A stretch of 46,804 nucleotides of DNA from assembly GCA_963658405.1 (NCBI GenBank), contig CAVKQI010000008.1, positions 1 through 46,804 of the forward strand. Reading direction: 5' to 3'. The notes below the pieces were generated by a model that worked only from the letters and a program-made list of their open reading frames with translations, did not search any database and was not told where the DNA came from. Shown one piece after another: positions 16,473 to 25,504 of this stretch. The position numbers were made by a program, and so were the translations under genes. Numbering within the stretch: the first letter of the stretch is position 1; every line of letters starts with the position of its first letter. This stretch comes from CAG-791 sp963658405 (GTDB lineage Bacteria > Bacillota > Clostridia > Lachnospirales > Lachnospiraceae).

Positions 16473-18665
16473 ATGGAGACCAGCACAGCAAAAAAAGCAA
16501 AGAAAAAACGATCCGGCCCGGGCTGCGTAAAGACTCCCACCGTATTTCAGATGGAAATATCCGAGTGCGGGGCCGCCTCTCTGGCTATGATCCTGCAGTA
16601 TCACGGCAGATATGTCCCTCTGGAGGAGCTGCGGGTGGAGACAGGCGTCTCCCGCAACGGGTGCAATGCCAAGAATATAGCCCTTGCCGGGGAAAAATAC
16701 GGCCTGCAGGTCACGGGAAGCTTTCGAGACCTGGACCGCATGGTGCAGAAAGCGGTGCTTCCCTGCATGCTTCACTGGAACGCCTCTCATTTTGTGGTCT
16801 TCGAAGGCGTGCGCCGGGGAAAATACTATATCAATGATCCGGCGCAGGGCAGGAGGATCCTCTCCCGAAAGGAGATGGAGGCGGGATACAGCGGCGTGGT
16901 GCTGACCATGGTCCCGGGGCCGGACTTTGTGAAAAGCAAAAGCAAAAGGACGCTTTTGAGTTTCGGACTTCGCCGTCTCCGGGGGGAGGAGAAGACGCTG
17001 CTGGCGTTATTTCTCATAGGACTTTGCCTGATCGCGCCGGGGATCCTGTCTTCTGTCTTTCCCCAGATCTTTCTGGACGAGGTCCTGGGAGACGGGGAGT
17101 ATTCCTGGATGGGAGGACTCCTGCTCCTGATGCTGTGCACCGCTCTTTTTCGGGGCTATTTTTATTACCTGAAAGAACGGACGCAGCTTTTGCTGCAGGG
17201 GAAGATGACCCTGCTGTCCTCCGACGAGATGCTGGCCCATATGCTGCGGCTTCCCATGCAGTTTTTTGAGCAGCGCTTTGCCGGAGACCTGGTGCAGAGA
17301 GTGAGCAGCAATACGGCGGTATGCAGTTTCCTCGCCGGGAAGCTGGTGGGACTGGCCATCAGCCTGGTGACTTCGGTGGTCTATCTGCTGCTGATGCTGC
17401 AGTACAGCGGGATCATGACCCTGGTGGCTGTTTCCTTTATGGGACTGTCCATGCTGCTGATCTGGTACTGCGCCGGGAGGATCAGTATCCGGACGCAGAA
17501 ATACACGCAGGATCTGGGGAAGCTGGTGGGGAACCTCTACTGCGCCCTCACCGTAAGTGATTCCATCAAGGCAGCGGGAGCGGAAAATGAATACACCGGC
17601 AAGCTGCTGGGATACTATGCCATGGTCAATGCCTCGGACCAGGAGCTGGAGTCCATACAGAGAAAGCTGGAGGTGGTGCCCTCGGCCCTGGAGCTGTTCA
17701 ATCGGATCCTGCTGCTGCTCATAGGAAGCACCATGGTGATCCGGGGCACCCTATCCACCGGTATGGTGGTGGCTTTCACCGGATTTCTGGCTTCCTTTTC
17801 CCAGCCCTTCGCAGAGGTGGTGGACTTTATCCGCAGCATCAGCCAGGTCAGAAATGACATGAGCCGTGTGGAGGATATCATGAAATATCCGGAGGATGAG
17901 ACCCTGCGGCCGGCAGATGTTTCCCCGGATTTTCCTGCGGGCAGGCTAAAGGGAGAGATCGAGCTGCGGGATATCACCTATGCCTACGGCAAGCTGGATA
18001 AGCCCTTTATCCGGAAATTCAGTTGCCATATAGAGCCGGGCAAGTCCGTGGCACTGGTAGGGGCCAGCGGCTCCGGCAAATCCACGGTAGCCAAGATGAT
18101 CAGCTCCCTGTATCAGCCCTGGAGCGGTGACCTGCTCTTTGACGGCGTTCCCGTCCGGGAGATCCCGGAGGCGGTGCTCCATGCCAGTATCTGCGTGGTA
18201 TCGCAGAATGTGTCCCTTTTTAAGGGCAGCATCTATGACAATATATGCTTATGGAACAGTCAGATCCGTCAGGAGGATGTGATCGTGGCGGCCAAGGATG
18301 CCTGCATCCACGAGGAGATCACCACCAAGCCCGCGGCTTACGATTATCAGATCAATGAAAGCGGCACGAATCTGTCCGGGGGACAGCGTCAGCGCATCGA
18401 GATCGCCAAGGCGCTGGTGGCAGATCCTTCCATCCTGGTGCTGGACGAGGCCACCAGCGCCCTGGATACCGTCACCGAAAAAACGATCCTGGATAATCTC
18501 CGGAAAAGGCACTGCACCTGCGTCATCGTAGCCCAGAGACTTTCCACCATACGGGACTGCGACGAGATCATCGTCATGGATAAAGGCAGGATCGCAGAGC
18601 GGGGGACCCATGCGCAGCTCATGGCCATGCATGGAAAATACGAAAAGATGGTGCAGAATGGATAA
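16473..18665 (+). CDS. NHLM-type peptidase/permease/ATPase exporter (C39 PCAT)
   Basis: 730 residues. An N-terminal C39 peptidase (about 20-145) carries the triad Cys32 in EISECGAAS, His106 in ASHFVVF and Asp122 in YINDPAQG. Six membrane helices follow. The ATPase has Walker A GASGSGKST, signature LSGGQRQR and Walker B ILVLDEATSAL. It should cut the precursor after its GG motif and export the core. It is encoded 51 bases after the HlyD-type adaptor, and its stop overlaps the next exporter start. No other GG-leader substrate is present nearby apart from the precursor at 23985. Confidence 0.92.
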   Translation: METSTAKKAKKKRSGPGCVKTPTVFQMEISECGAASLAMILQYHGRYVPLEELRVETGVSRNGCNAKNIALAGEKYGLQVTGSFRDLDRMVQKAVLPCMLHWNASHFVVFEGVRRGKYYINDPAQGRRILSRKEMEAGYSGVVLTMVPGPDFVKSKSKRTLLSFGLRRLRGEEKTLLALFLIGLCLIAPGILSSVFPQIFLDEVLGDGEYSWMGGLLLLMLCTALFRGYFYYLKERTQLLLQGKMTLLSSDEMLAHMLRLPMQFFEQRFAGDLVQRVSSNTAVCSFLAGKLVGLAISLVTSVVYLLLMLQYSGIMTLVAVSFMGLSMLLIWYCAGRISIRTQKYTQDLGKLVGNLYCALTVSDSIKAAGAENEYTGKLLGYYAMVNASDQELESIQRKLEVVPSALELFNRILLLLIGSTMVIRGTLSTGMVVAFTGFLASFSQPFAEVVDFIRSISQVRNDMSRVEDIMKYPEDETLRPADVSPDFPAGRLKGEIELRDITYAYGKLDKPFIRKFSCHIEPGKSVALVGASGSGKSTVAKMISSLYQPWSGDLLFDGVPVREIPEAVLHASICVVSQNVSLFKGSIYDNICLWNSQIRQEDVIVAAKDACIHEEITTKPAAYDYQINESGTNLSGGQRQRIEIAKALVADPSILVLDEATSALDTVTEKTILDNLRKRHCTCVIVAQRLSTIRDCDEIIVMDKGRIAERGTHAQLMAMHGKYEKMVQNG

Positions 18666-20844
18666 GGACAAACGGAAAAACAATACAGCGGCAGATCTGC
18701 AGAGACAACGGCTGGTACTGCTGGGCTCCCCCTTTCGCCGGGAGGACGTGCCCTACGGCAGTTACCACAGCGGCCATCCTCTTTACGATACCATGGCTGC
18801 GCTGTGCGAAGTGATGAAGATCAGGATCTGTTCCTACCAGTCTCTGGAGGCCGGCTACGGGGAGGCATATACGGCCTATGACATCGCCCGGATGTCCCAT
18901 TTTACCCTGCGGGAGATCGCGCTGGAGTCTGGATGGTATAAGAAGGACGGCGGTGCCTTTCTCGGATATGTAAAGGGGGAAAACGGAGAGGAAAAACGTC
19001 CGGTACTCCTGGTGCCGGGAAGACACCGATACATGCTCTATGACCTGACCGGGGAAAGCGCCGTAAAGGTAACCGGACAGGTGGCTAAGACCATAGAGGC
19101 GGCGGGTTTTATGGTATACCGGCCTTTAAAGGACGGCAGGCTTACCTTTCGGGACATTCTCGCCTATGCCCTTGCGGCCCTTCGGGGGCACGATCTTGTG
19201 ACCATTGCGCTGCTGTCGGCTTTGTCGGTGCTCATCGGCTTTCTGCTTCCTCTTCTGACGGGGCTTTTGTTTGACAGACTGATCCCCCTGGCAGATACCG
19301 ATGCAGTCTGGGAGATCGGCACGGTCTTTGCCGCCGCCGCCCTGGGCAATCTGTTCTTTCTGATCGTCCGCAATCTGGCTATGATGCGGGTGTCAAAAGG
19401 GATGGAGTATGCCGTGATCAGCGGCACCATGGACCGCCTGGTACATCTGCCCCAGAATTTCCTGAGCCGATACGGCAGTGCGGATCTGGTGGGCAGAGTG
19501 ATGGGACTGGCGGGCGTGATCCCGTCTGTGACAAACGGCTTTTTTTCCGCTGTACTGGGATTGTTCTTTGCTGTATTTTACGGGGGACTGATGTTTGCCT
19601 GGGGAAGTGCACTGGCAGGTCGGGCCATCGCAATGGTGCTTTTGACTTCTTTGGTCATCCATATCTTCGGCTATCAGAGGCTGCGCTGGGAGAGGGAAAA
19701 ACTGGAGCAGAGCAACCGGGCCGGCGCAGTGCTGTACCAGTATCTGTCCGGCATTATGAAGGTCAGACTCTCCGGCATCGAGGAAAGGACCCTGCTGGAA
19801 TACCAGAAGCAGAACACGGCGGCCGTCAGAAGTGAGATGAAGAGCACGAAATTTGCCAATATGGCAGAGACGGTCTATGAGGCTGCCCAGATCCTGTACC
19901 CCTGCGTGCTTTACTACGCGATCCTGCGCGGACAGATCTCGATTACCGTGGGACAGTTCAGCGCCTTCAGTACGGCCTTCGGCATGTTTTCCGCCTCCGC
20001 CTCTCAGGTGTTTAACTTCCTTCTGGTGCTGGGGGGAGCGATCCCTGCCTTCCAGCGGGCCGGGATCATCTACGAGGAGGAGACAGAGCAGGGAAAAATG
20101 ACAGGAGGCGCCGGTCGGATCCAGGGCAATATCGAGGCGGACCATCTGGTATTCTGCTATGAGGGAGAGCAGAAACCGGTTTTAAAGGATGTGTCCTTTA
20201 AGATCCCGGCAGGCAGCTTTGTGGGCATTGTAGGGACCAGCGGCTGCGGCAAGTCTACACTGCTGAAGTGCCTGCTGGGATTTGAACAGCCCCAGAGCGG
20301 CAAGATCTACTATGACAACCGGGACATCAATACCCTGGACAAGCAGGAGCTGCGCAGGCAGCTCGGGGTCGTGCTGCAGGAAGGCAGGCTCAGCAGCGGC
20401 ACCATATACTCCAATATCGAGATCGCGGTACCGGGCATCGAACCGGAAGAGGTAGAGGCGCTGATGGAGGAAGTGGGCATGCGGGAGGATATCCGGCAGA
20501 TGCCCATGGGGATCTTTACAGAGGTGTCCGAGCTGGGAGGGACCATTTCCGGCGGACAGCAGCAGCGGATCCTGATCGCCAGAGCACTGGCCAACCGTCC
20601 GTCTGTCCTCTTCTTTGATGAGGCCACCAGTGCCCTTGATAATGTGGCGCAGGAAAAGGTCTGTGAGAGCATGGAAAAGCGGCAGATCACCCGGGTGATG
20701 ATCGCCCACAGACTCTCTACTGTGAAAAACTGCGACAAGATCCTGGTGATGCAGGACGGCAGGATCACCGAGCAGGGAAATTATGAGGAACTGATGGCAC
20801 AAAAGGGGCTCTTCTGGCAGCTGGCAAGGCGGCAGCAGGCGTAG
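18658..20844 (+). CDS. NHLM-type ABC exporter, permease/ATPase without peptidase
   Basis: 728 residues. The N-terminal region of about 150 residues is not a functional C39 peptidase (no Cys/His/Asp set). Six membrane helices follow, then an ATPase with GTSGCGKST, ISGGQQQR and VLFFDEATSAL. It matches the second transporter of NHLM clusters, which probably pairs with the PCAT exporter. I place the start at ATG 18658, overlapping the previous stop by 8 bases. An upstream in-frame ATG at 18610 would overlap the previous gene by 56 bases and adds an unconvincing leader. Confidence 0.88.
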   Translation: MDKDKRKNNTAADLQRQRLVLLGSPFRREDVPYGSYHSGHPLYDTMAALCEVMKIRICSYQSLEAGYGEAYTAYDIARMSHFTLREIALESGWYKKDGGAFLGYVKGENGEEKRPVLLVPGRHRYMLYDLTGESAVKVTGQVAKTIEAAGFMVYRPLKDGRLTFRDILAYALAALRGHDLVTIALLSALSVLIGFLLPLLTGLLFDRLIPLADTDAVWEIGTVFAAAALGNLFFLIVRNLAMMRVSKGMEYAVISGTMDRLVHLPQNFLSRYGSADLVGRVMGLAGVIPSVTNGFFSAVLGLFFAVFYGGLMFAWGSALAGRAIAMVLLTSLVIHIFGYQRLRWEREKLEQSNRAGAVLYQYLSGIMKVRLSGIEERTLLEYQKQNTAAVRSEMKSTKFANMAETVYEAAQILYPCVLYYAILRGQISITVGQFSAFSTAFGMFSASASQVFNFLLVLGGAIPAFQRAGIIYEEETEQGKMTGGAGRIQGNIEADHLVFCYEGEQKPVLKDVSFKIPAGSFVGIVGTSGCGKSTLLKCLLGFEQPQSGKIYYDNRDINTLDKQELRRQLGVVLQEGRLSSGTIYSNIEIAVPGIEPEEVEALMEEVGMREDIRQMPMGIFTEVSELGGTISGGQQQRILIARALANRPSVLFFDEATSALDNVAQEKVCESMEKRQITRVMIAHRLSTVKNCDKILVMQDGRITEQGNYEELMAQKGLFWQLARRQQA

Positions 20845-20868
20845 AGGCGCCGCTGCGGAAAGGTAAAT

Positions 20869-22329
20869 ATGACAGAACGGGAAATAGAACTTCTGGGGAA
20901 GACCAATGAGGAAATGGGGCAGGAGGAAGTGCAGCGGATCTGCCGGGGGATCGCCCGGTTTAAAAGAGGACTGGAGATGCTCTACCTGCTGCCGGAAGCC
21001 AAGGAGCAGATGCAGAAAGAGCCGCAGACGTATCTGGCTGGTTACGGTCTGGAGAATCTGGATGCCGATGAGCTTCTGATGGTAATGGACAGGACCAGAC
21101 AGAAAGAGCTGCAGGAGAGGATGACGACGCCTGCAGGATTACAGAAGACGTCGGAGGCGCTGTACAGATATCAGCAGTTTGTGGGCAATAAGCTGTATCT
21201 GCGCGATCAGATGCGGGAAGTATACTGCGTGCCCTCCAATGAACGGGCAAAGAACTGGAGAGCGCGGCAGATCCAGCGCTGCAATGGAGCATTGGGAGGA
21301 GTTAATGAGGCCTTCATTCACGATGTCATGAATTTTGAACTCACCAGCGGCTGCTCCGTGGGCTGTCCCTTCTGCGGCGTGGGCGCCAGAAAGCTGCAGA
21401 AGATCTATCGCTATACGCCGGCCCATGCAGAGGAATTCCGGCAGATCCTGCAGGCGGCCAGGAAGATCCTGGGAGAGGCGGCCGGCCGGGGAACGCTGTA
21501 TCTGGCTTCGGAAGCACTGGATAATCCGGACTATGAGCAGTTTGAGGCAGCTTTCTATCAGGAGTTCGGGGTGCTCCCTCAGATCACCACGGCCATCCCG
21601 CTGCGGGATGCCGCAAGGACGCATGCCCTGCTGCAGGAATTATATATGAAAAAAAGCTTTATCCACCGGTTTTCCCTGCGCAGCCTCGAGGAGGCCCGGA
21701 ATGTGCTGGCGGAGTTTACCCCGGATGAGCTGCTGCGGGTAGAGCTTCTGCCCCAGTATCCCGAGGCACCGGGATTCGTGCCCTATACCATCGCAGGCCG
21801 GGAACTGGAAAAAAAGCTGGAGGCCGGAGAGGAGATCCCGGAGCAGCCCGGCAGCATCTGCTGCGTGGACGGCTTTGTGGTGAATCTGGCCGAGAAGAGT
21901 ATCCGCGTGATCACGCCCTGCCGGGCGGACGCCAGGCACCCCGATGGCGTGGCCGGACCGGAAATGGTTTATTTTAAGACGGCAGAGGACTTTGCCCTCT
22001 GTCTGCAGAATATGATCGATACTTATATGGTCAATGAGCTGCCCCGCACACAGCCTCTGGGATTTTATGACTACTATGAGCGCAGGAAGGTGCAGGGAAA
22101 GGACGCCCTGGTCAGCCGTCACGGCGGTCATACGCTGCAGCTTGCAAAGCTGCAGGGAACAGGCATGATAGAGACGGTGGAGCTCTTGCTGGAAGGGAAA
22201 TATACCAAGCGGGAGATCGCCCGTATAGTCACGGAGAAAACAGGAGCAGAGCCGGCACAGATCTACTGGTATCTAAATCAGCTGTGGAAGCTGGGAATGA
22301 TCCGGGATACGGTTTTATTTCCGGAATGA
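20869..22329 (+). CDS. Radical SAM RiPP maturase 1 (probable PoyD-type epimerase)
   Basis: 486 residues. The 4Fe-4S/SAM motif is CSVGCPFC (C162, C166, C169), preceded by FELTSG. A core of LYLASEALDNPDYEQF, then AIPLRDAARTHALL and LLPQYPEAPG, is shared with the next gene. The C-terminal 60 residues look like a winged helix. A Cys in SICCVDGFVVN (C331/C332) is conserved in the paralogue and could be the hydrogen donor that epimerases such as PoyD need to convert L to D residues. The N-terminal 30-75 region resembles the precursor leader (see findings). Ribosome site GGAAAGG lies 6-7 bases before the ATG. The epimerase call rests on motif and context; another rSAM peptide modification is possible. 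Confidence 0.78.
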   Translation: MTEREIELLGKTNEEMGQEEVQRICRGIARFKRGLEMLYLLPEAKEQMQKEPQTYLAGYGLENLDADELLMVMDRTRQKELQERMTTPAGLQKTSEALYRYQQFVGNKLYLRDQMREVYCVPSNERAKNWRARQIQRCNGALGGVNEAFIHDVMNFELTSGCSVGCPFCGVGARKLQKIYRYTPAHAEEFRQILQAARKILGEAAGRGTLYLASEALDNPDYEQFEAAFYQEFGVLPQITTAIPLRDAARTHALLQELYMKKSFIHRFSLRSLEEARNVLAEFTPDELLRVELLPQYPEAPGFVPYTIAGRELEKKLEAGEEIPEQPGSICCVDGFVVNLAEKSIRVITPCRADARHPDGVAGPEMVYFKTAEDFALCLQNMIDTYMVNELPRTQPLGFYDYYERRKVQGKDALVSRHGGHTLQLAKLQGTGMIETVELLLEGKYTKREIARIVTEKTGAEPAQIYWYLNQLWKLGMIRDTVLFPE

Positions 22330-22406
22330 GGACAGAGATTGTCAGCAGATCGACATTGTATTTCGAAGGGCGTTCTGCAGCATAGCTGCGCAGAAAAGAG
22401 GATAAA

Positions 22407-23789
22407 ATGAGCAGTCGGTTTTTTGAGGAAGAGGATCTGCACACCGTAGCGCAGATCAAGCGTTTTATGGAAAAGATCACCATGGTTCCCGGCGCAAGGG
22501 AGGCCTACGAGGAGAATCCGGCCCGGTTTCTGCAGGAAAACGGGATCCCTTTTTCCCGGGAGGAGCTGCAGTACGAGATGGAGGATCCCCTGGACCTTCG
22601 CTCTGCGAGGGCCGTTCATCCGGGAAGTGCCATAGAGAAGTATCTGGCCTATAATCGGCAGAAACTGGACTGGCGGGATGAGATGCGGGCTATTTCGGCG
22701 CCTTCTGATCCCACCATGAAAAAGTGGAGAGAGCGGCAGATCATCCGGTGTGAGGGAGCCTTCGGCTACCGAAATCATTCCTATATTCACACGGTTCTGA
22801 CGCTGGAGTTGACCGAGGGGTGTTCCGTGGGCTGTGCCTACTGCGGCCTGAATGCAGGGAAGCTCACCGGGATCTACCGTGCCACACCGGAGCATCTGCA
22901 GGAGTGGCGAGAGATCCTGGAGTCCGCTAGGGAGATCATGGGAGAAGGCGCCGGATGCGGTACCTGCTACTATGCCACAGAGCCGCTGGATAATCCGGAC
23001 TATGAGCAGTTTGCAGCGGTTTACCGGCAGGTGTTCAGCAGATTCCCCCAGGTCACCACGGCGGCTGCACTGCGGGATAAGGAGCGGACGAGAGCACTTC
23101 TTAAGGAGATGACAAAGGCAGGGGATACCATCTATCGCTTTTCGGTGCAGTCCCTTGAGCAGCTCCGGGAGATCTGGGACAGCTTTACCCCGGAGGAGCT
23201 GATCCTGACAGAGCTGCTGCCCCAGTATCCCGAGGCACCGAAAAGCCACTTTGTAAAGTCCGGACGAAACGGCGGCGAGGCCGGGGATGAGGATTTTGAG
23301 GGAACCATCTCCTGCGTCAGCGGTTTTGTGGTCAATATGCAGACGCATACCATCCGGCTGGAGACACCGGTGCCCGCATCCCGCCTGCATCCTACCGGAG
23401 AGGCGATCCTGGCCAGGGCGCACTTTGACGGACCGGCAGACTTTGCCGAAAAGACAGCGGTCATGATCCGGGATCATATGAAGCTGCTCATGAGCCCTAG
23501 GGAAAGGGTGCAGCTTTATCCATATTTCGACTATGAAATCACGGAGCAGTATGCTAAGATTATCAGTAAGGAACAGTACGTGATCACCTATGAAAGACCG
23601 GAAGAAATTCAGGCCATGAAGGAACTGCTTCCCCTTTTAAAAGAGGGCAATATGACCAGAAGGGAGCTGGTGGCCCGCCTGCAGAAGGATCCGGCCAGGT
23701 GGGGCGCAGAGCCGGCATTTCTCTTCAGCTTTCTGAATTTTTACTGGAAGCAGGGACTGCTGGTAGATCACGATATCTATCCGGAATAA
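22407..23789 (+). CDS. Radical SAM RiPP maturase 2 (probable PoyD-type epimerase)
   Basis: 460 residues, a paralogue of the preceding gene along its full length. The cluster motif is CSVGCAYC (C139, C143, C146) after LELTEG. Shared blocks are YYATEPLDNPDYEQF, AALRDKERTRALL, LLPQYPEAPK and TISCVSGFVVN with conserved Cys303. The C-terminal part is again winged-helix-like. Residues 16-60 resemble the precursor leader (EAYEENPARFLQENGIPFS). AGAGG lies before the ATG. Two copies suggest that two sets of sites in the peptide are modified, or that the pair works as a heteromer. It is separated from the precursor by a 195-base gap. Confidence 0.78.
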   Translation: MSSRFFEEEDLHTVAQIKRFMEKITMVPGAREAYEENPARFLQENGIPFSREELQYEMEDPLDLRSARAVHPGSAIEKYLAYNRQKLDWRDEMRAISAPSDPTMKKWRERQIIRCEGAFGYRNHSYIHTVLTLELTEGCSVGCAYCGLNAGKLTGIYRATPEHLQEWREILESAREIMGEGAGCGTCYYATEPLDNPDYEQFAAVYRQVFSRFPQVTTAAALRDKERTRALLKEMTKAGDTIYRFSVQSLEQLREIWDSFTPEELILTELLPQYPEAPKSHFVKSGRNGGEAGDEDFEGTISCVSGFVVNMQTHTIRLETPVPASRLHPTGEAILARAHFDGPADFAEKTAVMIRDHMKLLMSPRERVQLYPYFDYEITEQYAKIISKEQYVITYERPEEIQAMKELLPLLKEGNMTRRELVARLQKDPARWGAEPAFLFSFLNFYWKQGLLVDHDIYPE

Positions 23790-23984
23790 CGCACAGAAAG
23801 AGACATTCCATGCAGGTCGTCCGGACCGGCATACCATAGAGCCGTGCGGCAAAATTACGGCGAATATCCGAATCATGTGCGGACAGAAATATTCGGGCAG
23901 AACGAAAGAGAGCAGTACACCGCAGTACACACCTGCGGTCGCAGATAAGGAATGAACATAATAACAGCAAAAAGGAGGACGGGT
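23790..23984 (+). promoter_or_regulatory. 195-base leader region before the precursor gene
   Basis: This is the longest gap in the operon. It holds an imperfect hairpin at 23861-23897 (CGAATAT with ATATTCG, plus CCG with CGG) and a near-perfect 10-bp tandem repeat (GCAGTACACC then GCAGTACACA). The strong ribosome site AAAGGAGG before ATG 23985 closes it. It may hold an internal promoter or RNA processing site that boosts precursor over enzymes. Confidence 0.4.
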
Positions 23985-24527
23985 ATGGCAGATTTAAATG
24001 AGGTGAAGCTGGCGATGGGTGAGATCTATTCGCAGTGCTGGGATTCAGAGGAGTTTAAGAAGAGCTTTATCGAGAACCCCAAGAAGATCCTGGAAGAGTA
24101 TGGTGTTCCCTATGATGATGCCAAGGAGTTCCGTGTCATCGAGGCACCGGCCAAGACCATGCTGTATGTGCTGCCCTATGAGGGTGTCAAGGAGGCCATG
24201 AAGGCGATCAGCGACGGACTGATGACCAACGTAAAGGATGTAGAGGACGGAGAGGCCAAGCAGATCATTCCCGAGGGATGGTCCTTGCAGTTCGTACAGA
24301 ATACAGAGGATGTGAGCTACATCGTTATTCCCAATTCCCCGGAGAATATGACCCCCGAGGAGCTGGAGATGATCAACGGCGGATGCGGCTTCCTGGGAAT
24401 CGTTCTGATCTCCGGTTTCATTGTGGCGGCAGGCGCGATCATTATGACAGGCGCTGCTATCATTTCTGCAGCCGCTGTGGTAGCTGCTGTGGAGACCGTC
24501 GGCGGTATTCATTGCGTACTGGGCTAA
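23985..24527 (+). CDS. NHLP/Nif11-type RiPP precursor (proteusin-like), 180 aa
   Basis: The leader of 133 residues has Nif11/NHLP features. These are FKKSFIENPKKILEEYGVPY near 24-43, an alpha/beta middle with TMLYVLPY, YIVIPNSPENMTPEELEM, and INGG at 130-133 as the C39 cleavage site. The 47-residue core starts CGFLGIVLISGFIVAAG, is very rich in Ile, Val, Ala and Gly, and ends VGGIHCVLG. Its two Cys (134 and 177) lie at the ends. I start at ATG 23985, which follows AAAGGAGG, rather than at ATG 23952. The core has few Ser/Thr/Cys, which fits epimerisation better than lanthionine chemistry. The product is probably a membrane-active peptide. Confidence 0.9.
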   Translation: MADLNEVKLAMGEIYSQCWDSEEFKKSFIENPKKILEEYGVPYDDAKEFRVIEAPAKTMLYVLPYEGVKEAMKAISDGLMTNVKDVEDGEAKQIIPEGWSLQFVQNTEDVSYIVIPNSPENMTPEELEMINGGCGFLGIVLISGFIVAAGAIIMTGAAIISAAAVVAAVETVGGIHCVLG

Positions 24528-24552
24528 GCGGTATGATCAGATAGAGCGACAT

Positions 24553-24587
24553 GGATGCAGCAGTGTTCTTCACTGCTGCATTTTTAT
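24553..24587. terminator. Terminator after the RiPP operon
   Basis: The stem ATGCAGCAGTG pairs with CACTGCTGCAT with a TTCTT loop, followed by TTTTT. It ends the operon and may also end the convergent Crp/Fnr transcript. Confidence 0.85.
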
Positions 24588-24664
24588 GGAAAGTACGAAG
24601 GGCTGCCGTGAATGCCGCAGCTGTTGTCTATGGTGCGCACATCGGAGAGTTCGGATGAAGGGCC

Positions 24665-25321
24665 TTATGGAATGATGCGAAAGAGATTCTTGTGATAATC
24701 GATGAGGCCGTCTTTTTTCATTTTGCCCAGCTCCTTGGAGAGTGCAGTGCGGTCCAGATTGAGGTAATCGGCCAGCTGCTGCCGGTCAAAGGGAATGGTG
24801 AACTGCCTGCTGTGCTTCTGGAGAGAGACAGCGTTTAAGTAGGACATGACCCGGCCGCGGATGGTTTTCGGCGCCGTGTGAAAGCTTCTGCCGGAAAGGG
24901 CCAGATTCTTGTGGGCGGAGAGCACCAGCAGATTGGAGATGAACTTCATCATCCACGGGGGATTGCTTTTCTGCAGATGTTGCAGACTGCCGATCTTTAA
25001 AAAGAGGATGCGGCAGTCTTTGCTGGCAGCGGCCGTTACCAGCATAGGTTCTGTCGGCAGGAGGGCATAGGTTTCTGCAAAAAAGTGTCCGGTTCCCACA
25101 CTGCTTAAGATCGTCCGGTTTCCCCATGCGTCATCGCTTTCTATGGTGACACTGCCTTCCATTACCAGACCGATCCGGTCAGTGGTTTCTCCTGCGCGGA
25201 GAATACAGTCTCCCTTTCGGAAATCCTGCTCTTTTGCACAGAAAAACTGCAGAGAATCAGAAATCTCTTCTTCCTTCATATCGCGAAACAATGTAGTGCT
25301 TTCCAGAAAATCTGTATTCAT
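24665..25321 (-). CDS. Crp/Fnr-family transcription regulator
   Basis: 218 residues from the ATG at 25321, chosen because AAAGGAGA lies about 9 bases upstream on its strand; an ATG 24 bases earlier has no such site. The N-terminal half is a cyclic-nucleotide-binding-type barrel (KGDCILRAGETTDRIGLVMEG). The C-terminal half is a Crp-type winged helix (FDRQQLADYLNLDRTALSKELGKMKKDGLI). The Cys residues are not arranged as in Fnr iron-sulfur sensors. A perfect palindrome in its own promoter suggests autoregulation. It converges on the RiPP operon end and diverges from a ferredoxin-like gene, so it may control either. Confidence 0.85.
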   Translation of the reverse strand: MNTDFLESTTLFRDMKEEEISDSLQFFCAKEQDFRKGDCILRAGETTDRIGLVMEGSVTIESDDAWGNRTILSSVGTGHFFAETYALLPTEPMLVTAAASKDCRILFLKIGSLQHLQKSNPPWMMKFISNLLVLSAHKNLALSGRSFHTAPKTIRGRVMSYLNAVSLQKHSRQFTIPFDRQQLADYLNLDRTALSKELGKMKKDGLIDYHKNLFRIIP

Positions 25322-25405
25322 GCGTGCAGTCTCCTTTCTGATCATCGGAGGTTCCTCAAAAACGCAGCTAAGACCATCTCATCTTATCATAAAACCATGC
25401 CTAAA

Positions 25406-25423
25406 ATGTGGTGATAACCACAT
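25406..25423. promoter_or_regulatory. Candidate Crp/Fnr operator
   Basis: ATGTGGTGATAACCACAT has perfect 7-bp arms around GATA. Its size and TGTG/CACA edges fit Crp/Fnr family sites. It lies 85 bases upstream of the regulator start, between divergent genes. The regulator at 24665-25321 is the obvious candidate binder. Confidence 0.55.
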
Positions 25424-25504
25424 ATTTTTTTTAATGCTTGTATTAGAATAATGGCATAAGCAAAGAACGCAAGATTAAAAGAAATGTCTTTTTGTCGTTT
25501 CTTT

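Noticed and set aside
16473..20844. Drug exporter or siderophore function for the two ABC proteins
   Set aside because: The C39 peptidase triad, the GG precursor and the HlyD-type partner make peptide export far more likely.
22278..23477. A 399-residue open frame on the minus strand within the second radical SAM gene
   Set aside because: It overlaps a gene with clear motifs and shows no domain of its own; the high GC content opens antisense frames.
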